Assembly (NCBI GenBank): GCA_005502875.1
Contig: SCMV01000007.1
Span: forward strand, 1 to 64,000
Direction: 5' to 3'
Length of the DNA stretch: 64,000 bases
Source: Comamonadaceae bacterium 2PF
GTDB lineage: Bacteria > Pseudomonadota > Gammaproteobacteria > Burkholderiales > Burkholderiaceae_C
The notes below the pieces were generated by a model, which made no database searches, had not been told where the DNA came from, and saw only the letters and a program-made list of their open reading frames with translations. Positions 27,150-37,612 of this stretch are shown in pieces; the stretch's first letter is position 1, and each line of letters opens with the position of its first letter. A program made the translations under genes and the position numbers.

Positions 27150-27180
27150 ATGACCCAAGAGCCTTGCCAGGACGATCAAC

Positions 27181-27672
27181 ATGAAACACATCATTGCCCT
27201 GCTGCTGGAAAACGAAGCCGGCGCCCTGTCTCGCGTGGTGGGCCTGTTCTCCGCCCGCGGCTACAACATCGAGAGCCTGACGGTGGCCACCACCGAAGAC
27301 CCCTCGCTGTCGCGCATGACCATCGTGACCACCGGCTCGGACGACGTCATCGAGCAGATCACCAAGCACCTCAACCGCCTCATCGAGGTGGTCAAGGTGG
27401 TGGACCTGTCCGAAGGCCCTTACACCGAGCGCGAACTCATGCTCATCAAGGTTCGCGCCGTGGGCAAGGAGCGTGAAGAGATGAAGCGCATGGCCGACAT
27501 CTTCCGCGGCCGCATCATCGACGTCACCGACAAGACCTACACCATCGAACTCACTGGCGACGCTGCCAAGCTCGACGCTTTCATCGAAGCGATCGACCGC
27601 GCCGCCATCCTTGAAACCGTGCGCACCGGGACCAGCGGGATCGGGCGCGGCGAGCGCATCCTGCGCGTGTGA
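27181..27672 (+). CDS. ilvN: acetolactate synthase small (regulatory) subunit
   Basis: A 163-residue IlvN/IlvH-type subunit: N-terminal ACT domain (MKHIIALLLENEAGALSRVV, residues ~1-80), which binds valine for feedback inhibition, and a C-terminal domain (~85-163) ending GTSGIGRGERIL. It activates and confers end-product control on the IlvB subunit. The length matches the family. AGGAC lies upstream of the ATG, with a stable hairpin just before it that could modulate translation. It lies between ilvB and ilvC on the same strand. Confidence 0.97.
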   Translation: MKHIIALLLENEAGALSRVVGLFSARGYNIESLTVATTEDPSLSRMTIVTTGSDDVIEQITKHLNRLIEVVKVVDLSEGPYTERELMLIKVRAVGKEREEMKRMADIFRGRIIDVTDKTYTIELTGDAAKLDAFIEAIDRAAILETVRTGTSGIGRGERILRV

Positions 27673-27688
27673 TGACGCTTGGCTGCCT

Positions 27689-28812
<1,124 letters not shown>

Positions 28813-28836
28813 TCTGAATTGATCTGATCTTCAAGG

Positions 28837-28873
28837 CAGGCCGCGAGGGGCGACTCTCGCGGCCTGTTTATTT
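28837..28873 (+). terminator. intrinsic terminator after ilvC
   Basis: An 11-bp perfect stem, CAGGCCGCGAG with its complement (28837-28847 and 28856-28866), and a T-rich tail TTTATTTT. It lies 24 bases after the ilvC stop and ends at the stop codon of the convergent outer membrane factor gene. Confidence 0.88.
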
Positions 28874-28874
28874 T

Positions 28875-30428
28875 CTAGGGCGCAGGCCAGCCACCGCCCA
28901 CGGCCTTGTACAGGGCCACGGTGACGAGCGCTCGGGCGGTTTCTGCCTGGATGAGGTCGTCCTCGCGCTGCAGGGCGGTCAAGCGTGCTTCGACGGCGCC
29001 TTGCAGCAGCCCGTTGCCCTCGTCGAACAGGCGTTGCGCGTGGCGCGCACCCAGGTCTGCGGTCTGCCAGGCCGATTGCAGTTGGGCCGAGCGCTGGTCG
29101 AGCGCGCGCCGGGTGCCGTAGGCGTTCTCGACGTCTTCGAGCGCCGTGAGCACTGCCAGCTCGTATTGGGTCACGGCGGCTTCGAGTTGGGCATCGCTGG
29201 CGCGGATGCGGGCGCGGATGCGGCCCGCTTCAAAGATGGGCAGGTACAAGCCGGCGCCCCACGAGGTGAAGCGTCCCGACGCGCCCAGGTCACCGATTTC
29301 GATGCGGCCGTCGTTGGCCAGGAAGCCCACGTAGAAGCGCGGCAGGAGGTCGGCCTTGGCGCTGCCGAGTTGCGCGGCACGTGCCCTGACCACTTGCGCG
29401 GTGCCGCGCACGTCGGGCCTGCGTTCGAGCACGTCCGAGGGCAGCACGGTGGGCAGGGCGGATGGGATCGCGCGGCCATCGGCCGGGGCGGCGTCGGTGG
29501 GCGGCGGCAACTGGGACGCTTGATCGGGTGTCTGGCCGGTCAGCACGGCCAGGCGGCGCAACCGTGCCTGCAGCAGGGTCTGCAGCGGCGCGGTGCCGCC
29601 ACGCAGCGCCTGCACTTGGGCGCTCACCCGATCGACGTCGTACCGCGTGGCCTGCCCGGCGTCGAAGCGACCCTGTGCGTACCGCTGCAGGCGATCGGCC
29701 TCGGCGATGGTGCGCTGGAGCACCGCGATGCGGCGCTCGAGGCTGCGCGCTTCGATGTAGTTGGCGGCGATGTCTCCGGCCACCATCAACTGGGCGCCGT
29801 GCAGGCGCTCTTCGTTGGCCAGGGCGGCGCTGCGGGCGGCTTCGGCGTCGCTGCGCCGCGCCCCGAAGATGTCGACCTCCCAGGTGGCCGCGAAGCCGTA
29901 TCCGCTGTAGGTGCTGATGGGCAGCTTGGGCACCTGGGGCGTGGGCAGGTTGATCGCGGGCAGCGTGGGCAGGGTGACGGGCAAGCCGGGGATGGCGTTG
30001 GGCAGCTGGACCTGGCTGGGCACCTGGACCCCGGCCTCGTTTTGCTGGGTGCGGCCGGCGTAACCCAGGGCTGCGAGCGTGGGGTAAAGGGCCGATTCGG
30101 CCTGGGTGACCACCGCGCGGGCCTCGCGCACGCGGGCTGCGGCGATGCGCACGTCGGCGTTGGCGACGAGGCCTTTTTCGATCAGCGCTGAGAGCGTCGG
30201 GTCGGGGATGGCTCGCCACCAGCGGGCCAGGTCGGGCTGCGTTGCATGGCTGGAGCGGCTTGCTTCGACCTGCGTGAAGCGCTCGGGCACGCGCACGCCG
30301 CTGTCGGGCACGTTGACCTCGATGGTGGTGCAGGCGCCCAGCGCCAGCAGGCATGCGGCGAGGGTGACTTGGTGGGGCAACGCCGCGCGCATGCCGGGCC
30401 GTGAGGCGGTGGGGTGAGAAGAAGGCAT
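28875..30428 (-). CDS. NodT-family outer membrane efflux lipoprotein
   Basis: A 517-residue TolC-superfamily channel. The lipobox LALGAC places the lipidated Cys at residue 33; the ATG at 30392 would give a more usual 20-residue signal. Two OEP repeats are present, with the family signature LERRPDVRGTAQVVRARA in the middle. It is the last gene of the minus-strand operon that starts with tetR at 39399, three bases after the MaoC/Pta gene, so it is very likely the outer membrane partner of the HlyD-RbbA-permease exporter in that operon. Confidence 0.93.
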   Translation of the reverse strand: MPSSHPTASRPGMRAALPHQVTLAACLLALGACTTIEVNVPDSGVRVPERFTQVEASRSSHATQPDLARWWRAIPDPTLSALIEKGLVANADVRIAAARVREARAVVTQAESALYPTLAALGYAGRTQQNEAGVQVPSQVQLPNAIPGLPVTLPTLPAINLPTPQVPKLPISTYSGYGFAATWEVDIFGARRSDAEAARSAALANEERLHGAQLMVAGDIAANYIEARSLERRIAVLQRTIAEADRLQRYAQGRFDAGQATRYDVDRVSAQVQALRGGTAPLQTLLQARLRRLAVLTGQTPDQASQLPPPTDAAPADGRAIPSALPTVLPSDVLERRPDVRGTAQVVRARAAQLGSAKADLLPRFYVGFLANDGRIEIGDLGASGRFTSWGAGLYLPIFEAGRIRARIRASDAQLEAAVTQYELAVLTALEDVENAYGTRRALDQRSAQLQSAWQTADLGARHAQRLFDEGNGLLQGAVEARLTALQREDDLIQAETARALVTVALYKAVGGGWPAP

Positions 30429-30431
30429 GGG

Positions 30432-31841
30432 TCAGGCCTCAGTCGTCGGTTTGATTTCAGCTCGGGCCTGCAGCAGCGCGAGCGCGGCACAAGCCAGCCG
30501 GGTGCGTGGCGGGTCGGTGGCGTCGGACAGGATCACCGGGACCATGGCGCCGAGGGCGATGCCAGCCACATCGGCGTGGGCCAGGTGGCTGAGTTGCTTG
30601 ACCAGCATGTCGCCTGTTTCGAGGTTGGGCACCACCAGCACGTTGGCGCGCCCTGCCACGGGCGACGAGGCGTGGCGCACCCGTGCCGCGTCGGGGCTGA
30701 TGGCGACGTCAAAGGGCAGGGGGCCGTCAACCGTGCCACCCGTGATCTGCCCAAGCCTGGACATCTCGCACAGGGCTTTGGCGTCCACCGATGAGGTGAG
30801 CTGGCTGCCTGGGGCGTTGGCCGCCGACAGGATGGCCACGCGCGGGCTCAGCCCCATTTGGAGCGCCAGGTCGATGGCGTTCTGGGTGATGTCTCGCTTG
30901 GCCTGCAGCGTGGGCTGGATGTTGAGCGCGGCGTCCGTGATGATCAGGGGCTCGTCGCGGCCGGGCACGTCGGCGATCCATGCGTGGCTGATGCGGCGTC
31001 CTGTGCGCAGGCCGGTGTCGCGCGCCATCAGCGCCGGCAGCAGCTCGAAGGTGGGCACGCCTGCCTGCATCAGCGCCTCGACCTCGCCAAGGTGGACGAG
31101 CTTGAAGGCCTCCTGCAAGGCGGTTGCGCGGTCGGGGCAGGGGTGCCACCGCGCGGTTGTCAGGTCGATGTCATGGGCTGCGGCCAGGGCTTCGATGTCT
31201 GCCTGCGGTCCAAGGAGCACCGGCTCGATCAGGCCTGCGTGGCTGGCCTGCATCGCGCCGAGCAAGGCCTCTGCGTCCAGGGGGTGGAGGACGGCGCAAC
31301 GCGCTGGGCGCAGGCCCTGGGTGCGAGACATCAAATCAGCGAATCGTTCGTGGTGATGCAAGGCCAGGTCTGGCAGCACGGTGGCGGCTCGGCGCACCTT
31401 CACGTCGGGCGCGATGACCTCGGCCTCGCCGGTGATGACGGCTTTGCCCAGCTGGTTGCTGCACAGGCAATCGAGGATCACGCGGTGTTTGTCCAGCTTG
31501 TCCTTGACGGTCACGGTGACGGTGATGACGTCGTCCAGGCCCACCGGACGCACGAAGGCCAGCGATTGCCGCACGTAGATGGTGCCGGGGCCTGGCAGGC
31601 GCGTGCCCAGCACCGTGGAGATGAGCGTGCCACCCCACATGCCGTGTGCGATGACCTGGTGAAAGGGCGTTTGCCTGGCGTAAGCCTCGTCGAGGTGGGC
31701 CGGGTTGACGTCGCCACTGAGGATGGCGAAGACCTCGATGTCTTGCTTCGTCAGCGTTCTGGTGATGCTGGCTGAGTCGCCCAGGGCGAGCTCGTCGTAA
31801 CAGCGGTTCTCCAGCAGCCTGGGGGTGTCGGTGACGGGCAT
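30432..31841 (-). CDS. bifunctional MaoC-like enoyl-CoA hydratase / phosphate acyltransferase
   Basis: A 469-residue fusion. The N-terminal hotdog domain (residues ~10-150) carries the R-specific hydratase motif LSGDVNPAHLDEAYA with catalytic Asp and His, and HGMWGGTLIS. The C-terminal ~310 residues are a phosphate acetyl/butyryltransferase domain (VPNLETGDMLVKQL near the end). It could hydrate enoyl-CoA and exchange acyl-CoA with acyl phosphate. Such fusions usually sit with an acetate/butyrate kinase and FabI; neither is here. It is three bases from phaC and three from the outer membrane factor gene. Confidence 0.92.
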   Translation of the reverse strand: MPVTDTPRLLENRCYDELALGDSASITRTLTKQDIEVFAILSGDVNPAHLDEAYARQTPFHQVIAHGMWGGTLISTVLGTRLPGPGTIYVRQSLAFVRPVGLDDVITVTVTVKDKLDKHRVILDCLCSNQLGKAVITGEAEVIAPDVKVRRAATVLPDLALHHHERFADLMSRTQGLRPARCAVLHPLDAEALLGAMQASHAGLIEPVLLGPQADIEALAAAHDIDLTTARWHPCPDRATALQEAFKLVHLGEVEALMQAGVPTFELLPALMARDTGLRTGRRISHAWIADVPGRDEPLIITDAALNIQPTLQAKRDITQNAIDLALQMGLSPRVAILSAANAPGSQLTSSVDAKALCEMSRLGQITGGTVDGPLPFDVAISPDAARVRHASSPVAGRANVLVVPNLETGDMLVKQLSHLAHADVAGIALGAMVPVILSDATDPPRTRLACAALALLQARAEIKPTTEA

Positions 31842-31844
31842 GCT

Positions 31845-33587
31845 TCAGGCTTGTTTGACGTAGTGGCCGGGGGCGTCGGGCAGCTTTTGTTTGCGGCCTG
31901 GCACACCCAGGGGTGGCGGCGCCTGCCTGGCGCCGGAGTGGGCGGCCAGCCAGGCTTGCCAGGTCGGCCACCAAGAGCCCTCGGTGTGTGGCACCTCGGC
32001 CTGCCAGCGCTCGGGTGCCACGTAGGCTTCGGTGGGCGGGCGGTGGTGCACCTGGAAGTGGCGTCCCTTGTGACCGGGCTCGCTGACGATGCCGGCGTTG
32101 TGTCCTCCGCTGGTGAGCACGAAGGTGATGTCCAGTGGCAGCAGGTGCAGTTTGTAGACGGACTTCCAGGGCGCAACATGGTCGGTCACGGTGCCCACGG
32201 CGAAGCAGGGCACGCGGATGTCGGTGAACCAGATGGGCCGACCATCGACCTCGTAGCGGCCACCGGCCAGGTCGTTGTGCAAAAAGAGCTTGTGCAGGTA
32301 CTCCGAGTGCATGCGGTAGGGCATGCGCGTGGTGTCGGCATTCCATGCCATCAGGTCATTGGGGTGGTCGCGCTGGCCCAGCATGTAGTTCTTCAGGGCC
32401 CTCGACCAGATCAGGTCGTCGGCGTGCAGCAGCTGGAAGGTGCCGGCCATCTGAGAGCCCTTGAGGTAGCCCTGCTGCGCCATCATCGACTCGATGAGCT
32501 CGACCTCGCTCTCGTTGATGAACATGAGCAGCTCGCCGGCCTCCGTGAAGTCGCCCTGCGCCGCGAACAGCGTCATCGAGGCGAGGCGGTCGTCCTTTTC
32601 GCGGCCCATGGTGGCGGCGGCGATCATCAGCAGCGTGCCGCCCAGGCAGTAGCCGGTGGCGTGAACCTTCTTGCCGGGCAAGATGCGGCCGATGGTGTCG
32701 AGGGCTGCCATCACGCCGTTCTGGCGGTAGTCGTCCAGGCCTTTGCAGCGGTCGTCTTCCGTGGGGTTTTTCCAGGAGATCATGAACACCGTGTGGCCTT
32801 GGTCAACCAGGTGCTTGACCAGCGAGTTGTGTGGCGCCAGGTCCAGGATGTAGTACTTCATGATCCAGGCCGGCACGATGAGCACGGGCTCCGGGTGCAC
32901 GGTCTCGGTGGTGGGGCTGTACTGGATGAGCTCGATCAAGTCATTGCGAAACACGACCCTGCCTGGGGTGATGGCCACGTTTTCGCCGGGCTTGAAGGCC
33001 TCGACGCCCACTGGCGGCAGGTCACGCGCGATGCGCTGCAGGTCATCGGCCCAGTTCGCGGCGCCGCGCACTAGGTTCATGCCGCCTTCGCGGGCGGTGG
33101 TGGAGATGACGTCCGGGTTCAGCCAGGGGATGTTGGCCGGGTTGAAGACGTCCAGCCACTGGCGGGCGGCGAAGGCGGCGATGTCTTCGTGGCGGTGGTT
33201 CAGGCCTGGCACGCCGTGGGTGGCGCGGTGCCAGGCCCGCTCGAGGATGTGAAAGCCCTGCGCATAAGCGTTGAAAGGCCACTGCTGCCAGCCCTCGCTG
33301 GCAAAGCGCCGGTCGGGCACGTCGGACGGGCGTCCTTGCGTGTCGGTGCTCAGGTGCGAGGCGGCAGGGTTGGCGGCGGCGGCGCTCAGGTCTTCGGCCG
33401 TTTGTTTGACGAGGTCGAGCTGCTTGCCCGGCGAGATCATCAGGTGCGAGAGCCAGTCGAGGTAGACCAGCGTGGTCTGGATGGGCGAGATGCCGCTCAT
33501 CAGGTGGCCGATGTCGCCATGCACCTGGCGGTCCAGTGCGCGGACCCAGTCGTTCCAGCTCATGTCTTGGGGTGGGCATTCGCTCAT
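31845..33587 (-). CDS. phaC: class I poly(3-hydroxyalkanoate) synthase
   Basis: A 580-residue PHA synthase that polymerises 3-hydroxyacyl-CoA at the granule surface. The N-terminal PhaC domain (~95-265) is followed by the alpha/beta hydrolase core. The lipase-box-like GYCLGG supplies the nucleophile Cys (~312), Asp is in GTVTDHVAPW, and His is in SGGHNAGIV. WXXDXXXMP-like AWNADTTRMPYRMH is also present. The start at 33587 has GGAG nine bases upstream. It sits inside an efflux operon, not beside phaA/phaB, so it may be an accessory PhaC rather than the main storage enzyme. Confidence 0.93.
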   Translation of the reverse strand: MSECPPQDMSWNDWVRALDRQVHGDIGHLMSGISPIQTTLVYLDWLSHLMISPGKQLDLVKQTAEDLSAAAANPAASHLSTDTQGRPSDVPDRRFASEGWQQWPFNAYAQGFHILERAWHRATHGVPGLNHRHEDIAAFAARQWLDVFNPANIPWLNPDVISTTAREGGMNLVRGAANWADDLQRIARDLPPVGVEAFKPGENVAITPGRVVFRNDLIELIQYSPTTETVHPEPVLIVPAWIMKYYILDLAPHNSLVKHLVDQGHTVFMISWKNPTEDDRCKGLDDYRQNGVMAALDTIGRILPGKKVHATGYCLGGTLLMIAAATMGREKDDRLASMTLFAAQGDFTEAGELLMFINESEVELIESMMAQQGYLKGSQMAGTFQLLHADDLIWSRALKNYMLGQRDHPNDLMAWNADTTRMPYRMHSEYLHKLFLHNDLAGGRYEVDGRPIWFTDIRVPCFAVGTVTDHVAPWKSVYKLHLLPLDITFVLTSGGHNAGIVSEPGHKGRHFQVHHRPPTEAYVAPERWQAEVPHTEGSWWPTWQAWLAAHSGARQAPPPLGVPGRKQKLPDAPGHYVKQA

Positions 33588-33621
33588 GGTGTGCTCCAGG
33601 CTTGCGCTGACGATGCGGGCC

Positions 33622-34761
33622 TCAGCCCTGCCGCGCCAGCATCGAACGGAATCGCGACAACGCGATGAAGAGGAAAACCGCGCCTGCCACCGAGACGGCA
33701 AGCAACTGCGGCCAGACGATGTCCAGGCCTGCGCCGCGGTACAGCACGGCGTGGGTGAGCTTGACGAACTGCGTGGTGGGTGAGACCTGCACCACGCCTT
33801 GCATCAGCTCGGGCATGCTCTCGACCGGCGTGGCCGCACCCGAGAGCAGGTAAAGCACCACGTAGACGGGCGCGGCCAGCAGCCCGAACTGCGGCATCGA
33901 CGAGGTGACGGTGGCCAGCAGCACGCCCAGCGAGGTCACGGCAAACAGGTAGGCGGCCGTGCCCGCCAGGAACAGGGTGATCGAGCCCAGCAGCGGCACG
34001 CCCAGCCAGCCCTGCACCACGAACATCAGCGACAGCCACACCGCCAGCAGGATCACGCCGCCATTGGCCAGGATCTTGGCCAACGCGATTTCGGAAGGGC
34101 GCACCGGCATCACCAGCAGGTGCTCGATGGTGCCGTGCTCGCGCTCGCGGATCACGGCTGCGCCGACCAGGATGATGGCCAGCACCGTGATGTTGGTGAT
34201 GATGAGCATCACCGAGGTGAACCAGTGCGATTGGTTGTTGGGGTTGAACTCGAGGTGGATGACGGGCCGGGCCGGCAGCAGGCTCTCGATGCCTTGCTGG
34301 TGAAAGAAGCCCAGCAGTTCTTGCAGGAAGATCTCGTTGAGGTAAGCCACGCCCAGGCCGGCTTGCGTCATGGCCGTGGCGTCCACCGTGACCTGGATGG
34401 CGGGCGCACGCCCGGCCAGCACGTCGGCTTCGAAATGCGGCGGCACGTCGATGACAAAGATCACGTCGCCCCGGTCGAGCGCCGCGCCCGCCTGCTGCGC
34501 GGTGATGTCGCGCGGCGCCTGGAAGTAGGGTGCGCGGATGGCGTCGCGCAGGCACGTGGACAGCGCCGACTGATCGGCGTCGATCCAGCCCACCGAGGCG
34601 TGCGAGACCTCGGCCTTGACACCCTTGGCCGTCGTGTAGACCGAGATGGTGAAGGCGAACAGGATCAAGGCGACCAGGGGCACGTCGCCCAGCAGGCTGC
34701 GCAGCTCTTTGGCCGACAGCCTGGCGACGTTGAGCAGCCATTGCCGTGTGTCATGGCCCAT
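33622..34761 (-). CDS. ABC-2 type transporter permease
   Basis: A 379-residue integral membrane protein of the YhhJ/ABC-2 type: one N-terminal helix (~25-48), a long periplasmic domain (~50-170), then five further helices from ~175, including the conserved REREHGTIEHLLVMPVRPSEI loop. It would pair with the ATPase-permease fusion three bases upstream to form the inner membrane channel. A 34-base gap separates it from phaC. No ATPase motif of its own is present. Confidence 0.92.
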   Translation of the reverse strand: MGHDTRQWLLNVARLSAKELRSLLGDVPLVALILFAFTISVYTTAKGVKAEVSHASVGWIDADQSALSTCLRDAIRAPYFQAPRDITAQQAGAALDRGDVIFVIDVPPHFEADVLAGRAPAIQVTVDATAMTQAGLGVAYLNEIFLQELLGFFHQQGIESLLPARPVIHLEFNPNNQSHWFTSVMLIITNITVLAIILVGAAVIREREHGTIEHLLVMPVRPSEIALAKILANGGVILLAVWLSLMFVVQGWLGVPLLGSITLFLAGTAAYLFAVTSLGVLLATVTSSMPQFGLLAAPVYVVLYLLSGAATPVESMPELMQGVVQVSPTTQFVKLTHAVLYRGAGLDIVWPQLLAVSVAGAVFLFIALSRFRSMLARQG

Positions 34762-34764
34762 GGT

Positions 34765-37608
34765 TCACGCCTCCTGCTTTCGCACGGCCAGCCGCGCCAG
34801 CGCCAGGTAGCCCAAGCCGAAAGCCAGCAGCGCCGCGTACATGGGCCCGAAGCTGTCAAAGCTCAGGCCTTTGGTGAAGCTGCCCAGGCTGATGAGCTGG
34901 AACCACGAGGCCGGAAAACCCAGCCCCACCCACAGCGCAGGGCCCGTGAGCGTGGACACCGGGTAGAGCAGGCCCGAGAAGTTGATGGAGGGGATCAGGC
35001 AGACGATGGCCGTGGCGAAGGTGGCCGCCACCTGCGACCTCAAAAAGGCCGAGATCAGCAGGCCCAGCGCCGTGGTGGCGAAGACGAAGCACAGCGCACC
35101 CAGGCTCAGCGCAAAGAAGTTGCCCTTGAGCGGCACCTGCAGCAGCACGATGGTCAGGAACACGAGGCTGAGGTAGCTCAGCATGGCCAGGCCGATGTAG
35201 GGCAGCTGTTTGCCGATGAGGAACTGTCCCACGCTGGCGGGCGAGGCGTAGAGGTTGAGGATGGAGCCCATCTCTTTTTCGCGCACCACGCCCAGCGCGG
35301 TGAGCATGGCCGGGATGATGATCAGGCACAGCATCAGCAGGCCGGGTGTGGAGGCGTAGATGCTGCGGAACGCCTGGTTGTAAGAAAAGCGCGGCTCCAG
35401 CCGCGCGGGCAAGGTGGGCGCTTTCAGGCCTGGCGTCTCTTGTGCGAAGCGCATGGCGTGCTCCAGCAGGATGCCTTTGGCGTAGCCGCGCACGTTCTCG
35501 GCGGTGAAGGTCTGCGCGCCGTCGATGTACAAGGCCACGTCGGGCCGACGGCCACCGATGAGGTCGCGCCCGAAGCCCGGCGGGACCTCGATCACCAGCA
35601 CCACCTCGTGCGCGCGCAGCAGGGCGTCACCTGCTTCGATCGTTTGCACCGAGCCGGACCTCGGGTGACGCTGAAAGTAGCGCGAGCCCTCGAAGTGCTC
35701 GATCAGCTGTCGGCTGTCGTGCGTCTGGTCGCGGTCGAGCACGGTGAAGCTGGCCTTCTGGATGTCGAAGGAGATGCTCCACGCCGCCGTCACCAGCAGG
35801 ATGATCGGCCCCAGCAGGGCAAAGGTCAGGCGGATCGGGTCGCGCTTGAGCTCCATGGCCTCGCGGCGCGCGAAGGCCCAGGTGCGGGCCCACCAGTCGA
35901 GCAGCGTGCGTTCGCTCGCCGAGCGGACCGATCGGGCCGTGCTGTTCAATGCACCGCTCGCAGCCTGATCTGGCCATGGCCCCGGACCAGGTGCGTGAGA
36001 TGCCGCGAGGGCGTTGGGTGCGGGCGCGGCTGGCGTGCGGGCCGTGGCCGCAGCCTGTGCCGCACTCACCGTGGTGTCGGCCGCCTGCAGGTGCGCCACG
36101 AAGGCGTCCTCCAGTGAGGCGGCGCCTTGCGCTTGCTGAAGCCCTTGGGGCGTGCCCACGGCCAGCACCCGCCCTCTGTGCATCAGCGAGATGCGATCGC
36201 AGCGCTCGGCCTCGTTCATGAAGTGGGTCGACACGAAGATGGTGACCTGCTCTTGCCTGGACAGCTGCACGAGCTGGCGCCAGAACAGGTCGCGTGCGGC
36301 CGGGTCCACGCCCGAGGTGGGCTCGTCGAGGATCAGCACCTCGGGCTTGTGCAGGCAGGCAGCGGCCAGTTGCAGGCGTTGGCGGATGCCCAGCGACAGC
36401 TCGCTGGGCTTGGCCTCGGCGTGTTCGCTCAGGTCGAAGCGTTGCAGGGCGTCGCCGATGGCGTGTTCTGCGACGTCGCCCTCCATGCGATACAGGCGCG
36501 CGTGCAGCACCAGGTTCTGCCGCACGCTGAGCTCGTCGTACAGCGAAAAGGCCTGCGACATGTAGCCCACCTTCATGCGCGTCTCGAGGTTGCGCGGTTC
36601 GATGGGTGCTCCCAGCAACCGCGCCGAGCCCGAACTGATGTCCAGCAGGCCCGTGAGCATCTTCATGGTCGTGGTCTTGCCACAGCCGTTGGAGCCCAGG
36701 AAGCCGAAGATCTCGCCGCGCTCGATGCGAAAGCTCACGTTGTCCACGGCCACGAAGTCACCGAAACGCCGCGTCAGGCCCTGGGCTTCGATGGCGGGCG
36801 GCCCTTGCACCGCAGGACGGGGCGGGATGAGCAGCGGCTCGCTGCTGCCGCGCGCGTCCTGCGGCAGGAGCTCGATGTAGGCCGCCTCCAGCGTGCGCCG
36901 AGGCGTGCGCCCCAGCACGTTCTCGGTGCGGTCGAAAACCAGCACTTGCCCCGCGTTCATGGCCACCAGGTGCTCGAAGCGTTCGGCCTCTTCCATGTAG
37001 GCCGTGGCAACGATCACCGTCATGCCGGGGCGCTCGGTGCGCAGGGCTTCGACCAGGGACCAGAACTGCCGCCGCGACAGCGGGTCCACGCCCGTGGTGG
37101 GCTCGTCAAGGATGAGCAGGTCGGGGTCGTGAACCAGCGAGCAGCACAGACCGAGCTTTTGCTTCATGCCCCCGGACAACTTGCCCGCAGGACGGTCGCG
37201 AAAGGGCGCCAGGCCCGTGGCGTCCAGCAGCCGCTGGATGCGCGCCTCGCGCTCGGCAGCGCCCTGGCCGAACAGCCGCGCAAAGAAGTCGATGTTCTCG
37301 GCGACAGACAACGTCGGGTAGAGGTTGCGACCCAGGCCCTGCGGCATGAAGGCCACGCGTGGCGAGAGCCGAGCACGGGCCTTGGCGTCGGACAGGTCTT
37401 CGCCCAGCACTTGAACGCGGCCATGCTGGATCACCTTCACCCCCGCGATGACCGACAACAACGTCGACTTGCCGACACCGTCCGGCCCCACCAGCGCGAT
37501 GGTGCGGCCAGCGGGCAGTTGCAGGCTGACGTGCTCGAGCGCCCGGGTGCCTCCGTATCGGTGGCCAAGGTCTTGCACATCCACGGCGATGGCGCTGGGG
37601 TGGGTCAT
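34765..37608 (-). CDS. rbbA: RbbA-like ABC protein: two ATPase domains fused to a permease
   Basis: A 947-residue fusion. ATPase 1 has Walker A GPDGVGKST (~40), signature LSGGMKQK and Walker B LDEPTTGVD. ATPase 2 has Walker A GSNGCGKTT (~320), signature LSLGIRQR and Walker B LDEPTSGVDP. A Pro/Ala-rich linker (~515-565) leads to an ABC-2 permease half with helices at ~590-610 and ~765-945. E. coli RbbA has the same architecture, and yhiI-rbbA-yhhJ the same gene order. The start at 37608 leaves four bases after hlyD; another lies at 37653. Confidence 0.92.
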   Translation of the reverse strand: MTHPSAIAVDVQDLGHRYGGTRALEHVSLQLPAGRTIALVGPDGVGKSTLLSVIAGVKVIQHGRVQVLGEDLSDAKARARLSPRVAFMPQGLGRNLYPTLSVAENIDFFARLFGQGAAEREARIQRLLDATGLAPFRDRPAGKLSGGMKQKLGLCCSLVHDPDLLILDEPTTGVDPLSRRQFWSLVEALRTERPGMTVIVATAYMEEAERFEHLVAMNAGQVLVFDRTENVLGRTPRRTLEAAYIELLPQDARGSSEPLLIPPRPAVQGPPAIEAQGLTRRFGDFVAVDNVSFRIERGEIFGFLGSNGCGKTTTMKMLTGLLDISSGSARLLGAPIEPRNLETRMKVGYMSQAFSLYDELSVRQNLVLHARLYRMEGDVAEHAIGDALQRFDLSEHAEAKPSELSLGIRQRLQLAAACLHKPEVLILDEPTSGVDPAARDLFWRQLVQLSRQEQVTIFVSTHFMNEAERCDRISLMHRGRVLAVGTPQGLQQAQGAASLEDAFVAHLQAADTTVSAAQAAATARTPAAPAPNALAASHAPGPGPWPDQAASGALNSTARSVRSASERTLLDWWARTWAFARREAMELKRDPIRLTFALLGPIILLVTAAWSISFDIQKASFTVLDRDQTHDSRQLIEHFEGSRYFQRHPRSGSVQTIEAGDALLRAHEVVLVIEVPPGFGRDLIGGRRPDVALYIDGAQTFTAENVRGYAKGILLEHAMRFAQETPGLKAPTLPARLEPRFSYNQAFRSIYASTPGLLMLCLIIIPAMLTALGVVREKEMGSILNLYASPASVGQFLIGKQLPYIGLAMLSYLSLVFLTIVLLQVPLKGNFFALSLGALCFVFATTALGLLISAFLRSQVAATFATAIVCLIPSINFSGLLYPVSTLTGPALWVGLGFPASWFQLISLGSFTKGLSFDSFGPMYAALLAFGLGYLALARLAVRKQEA

Positions 37609-37612
37609 GCGG

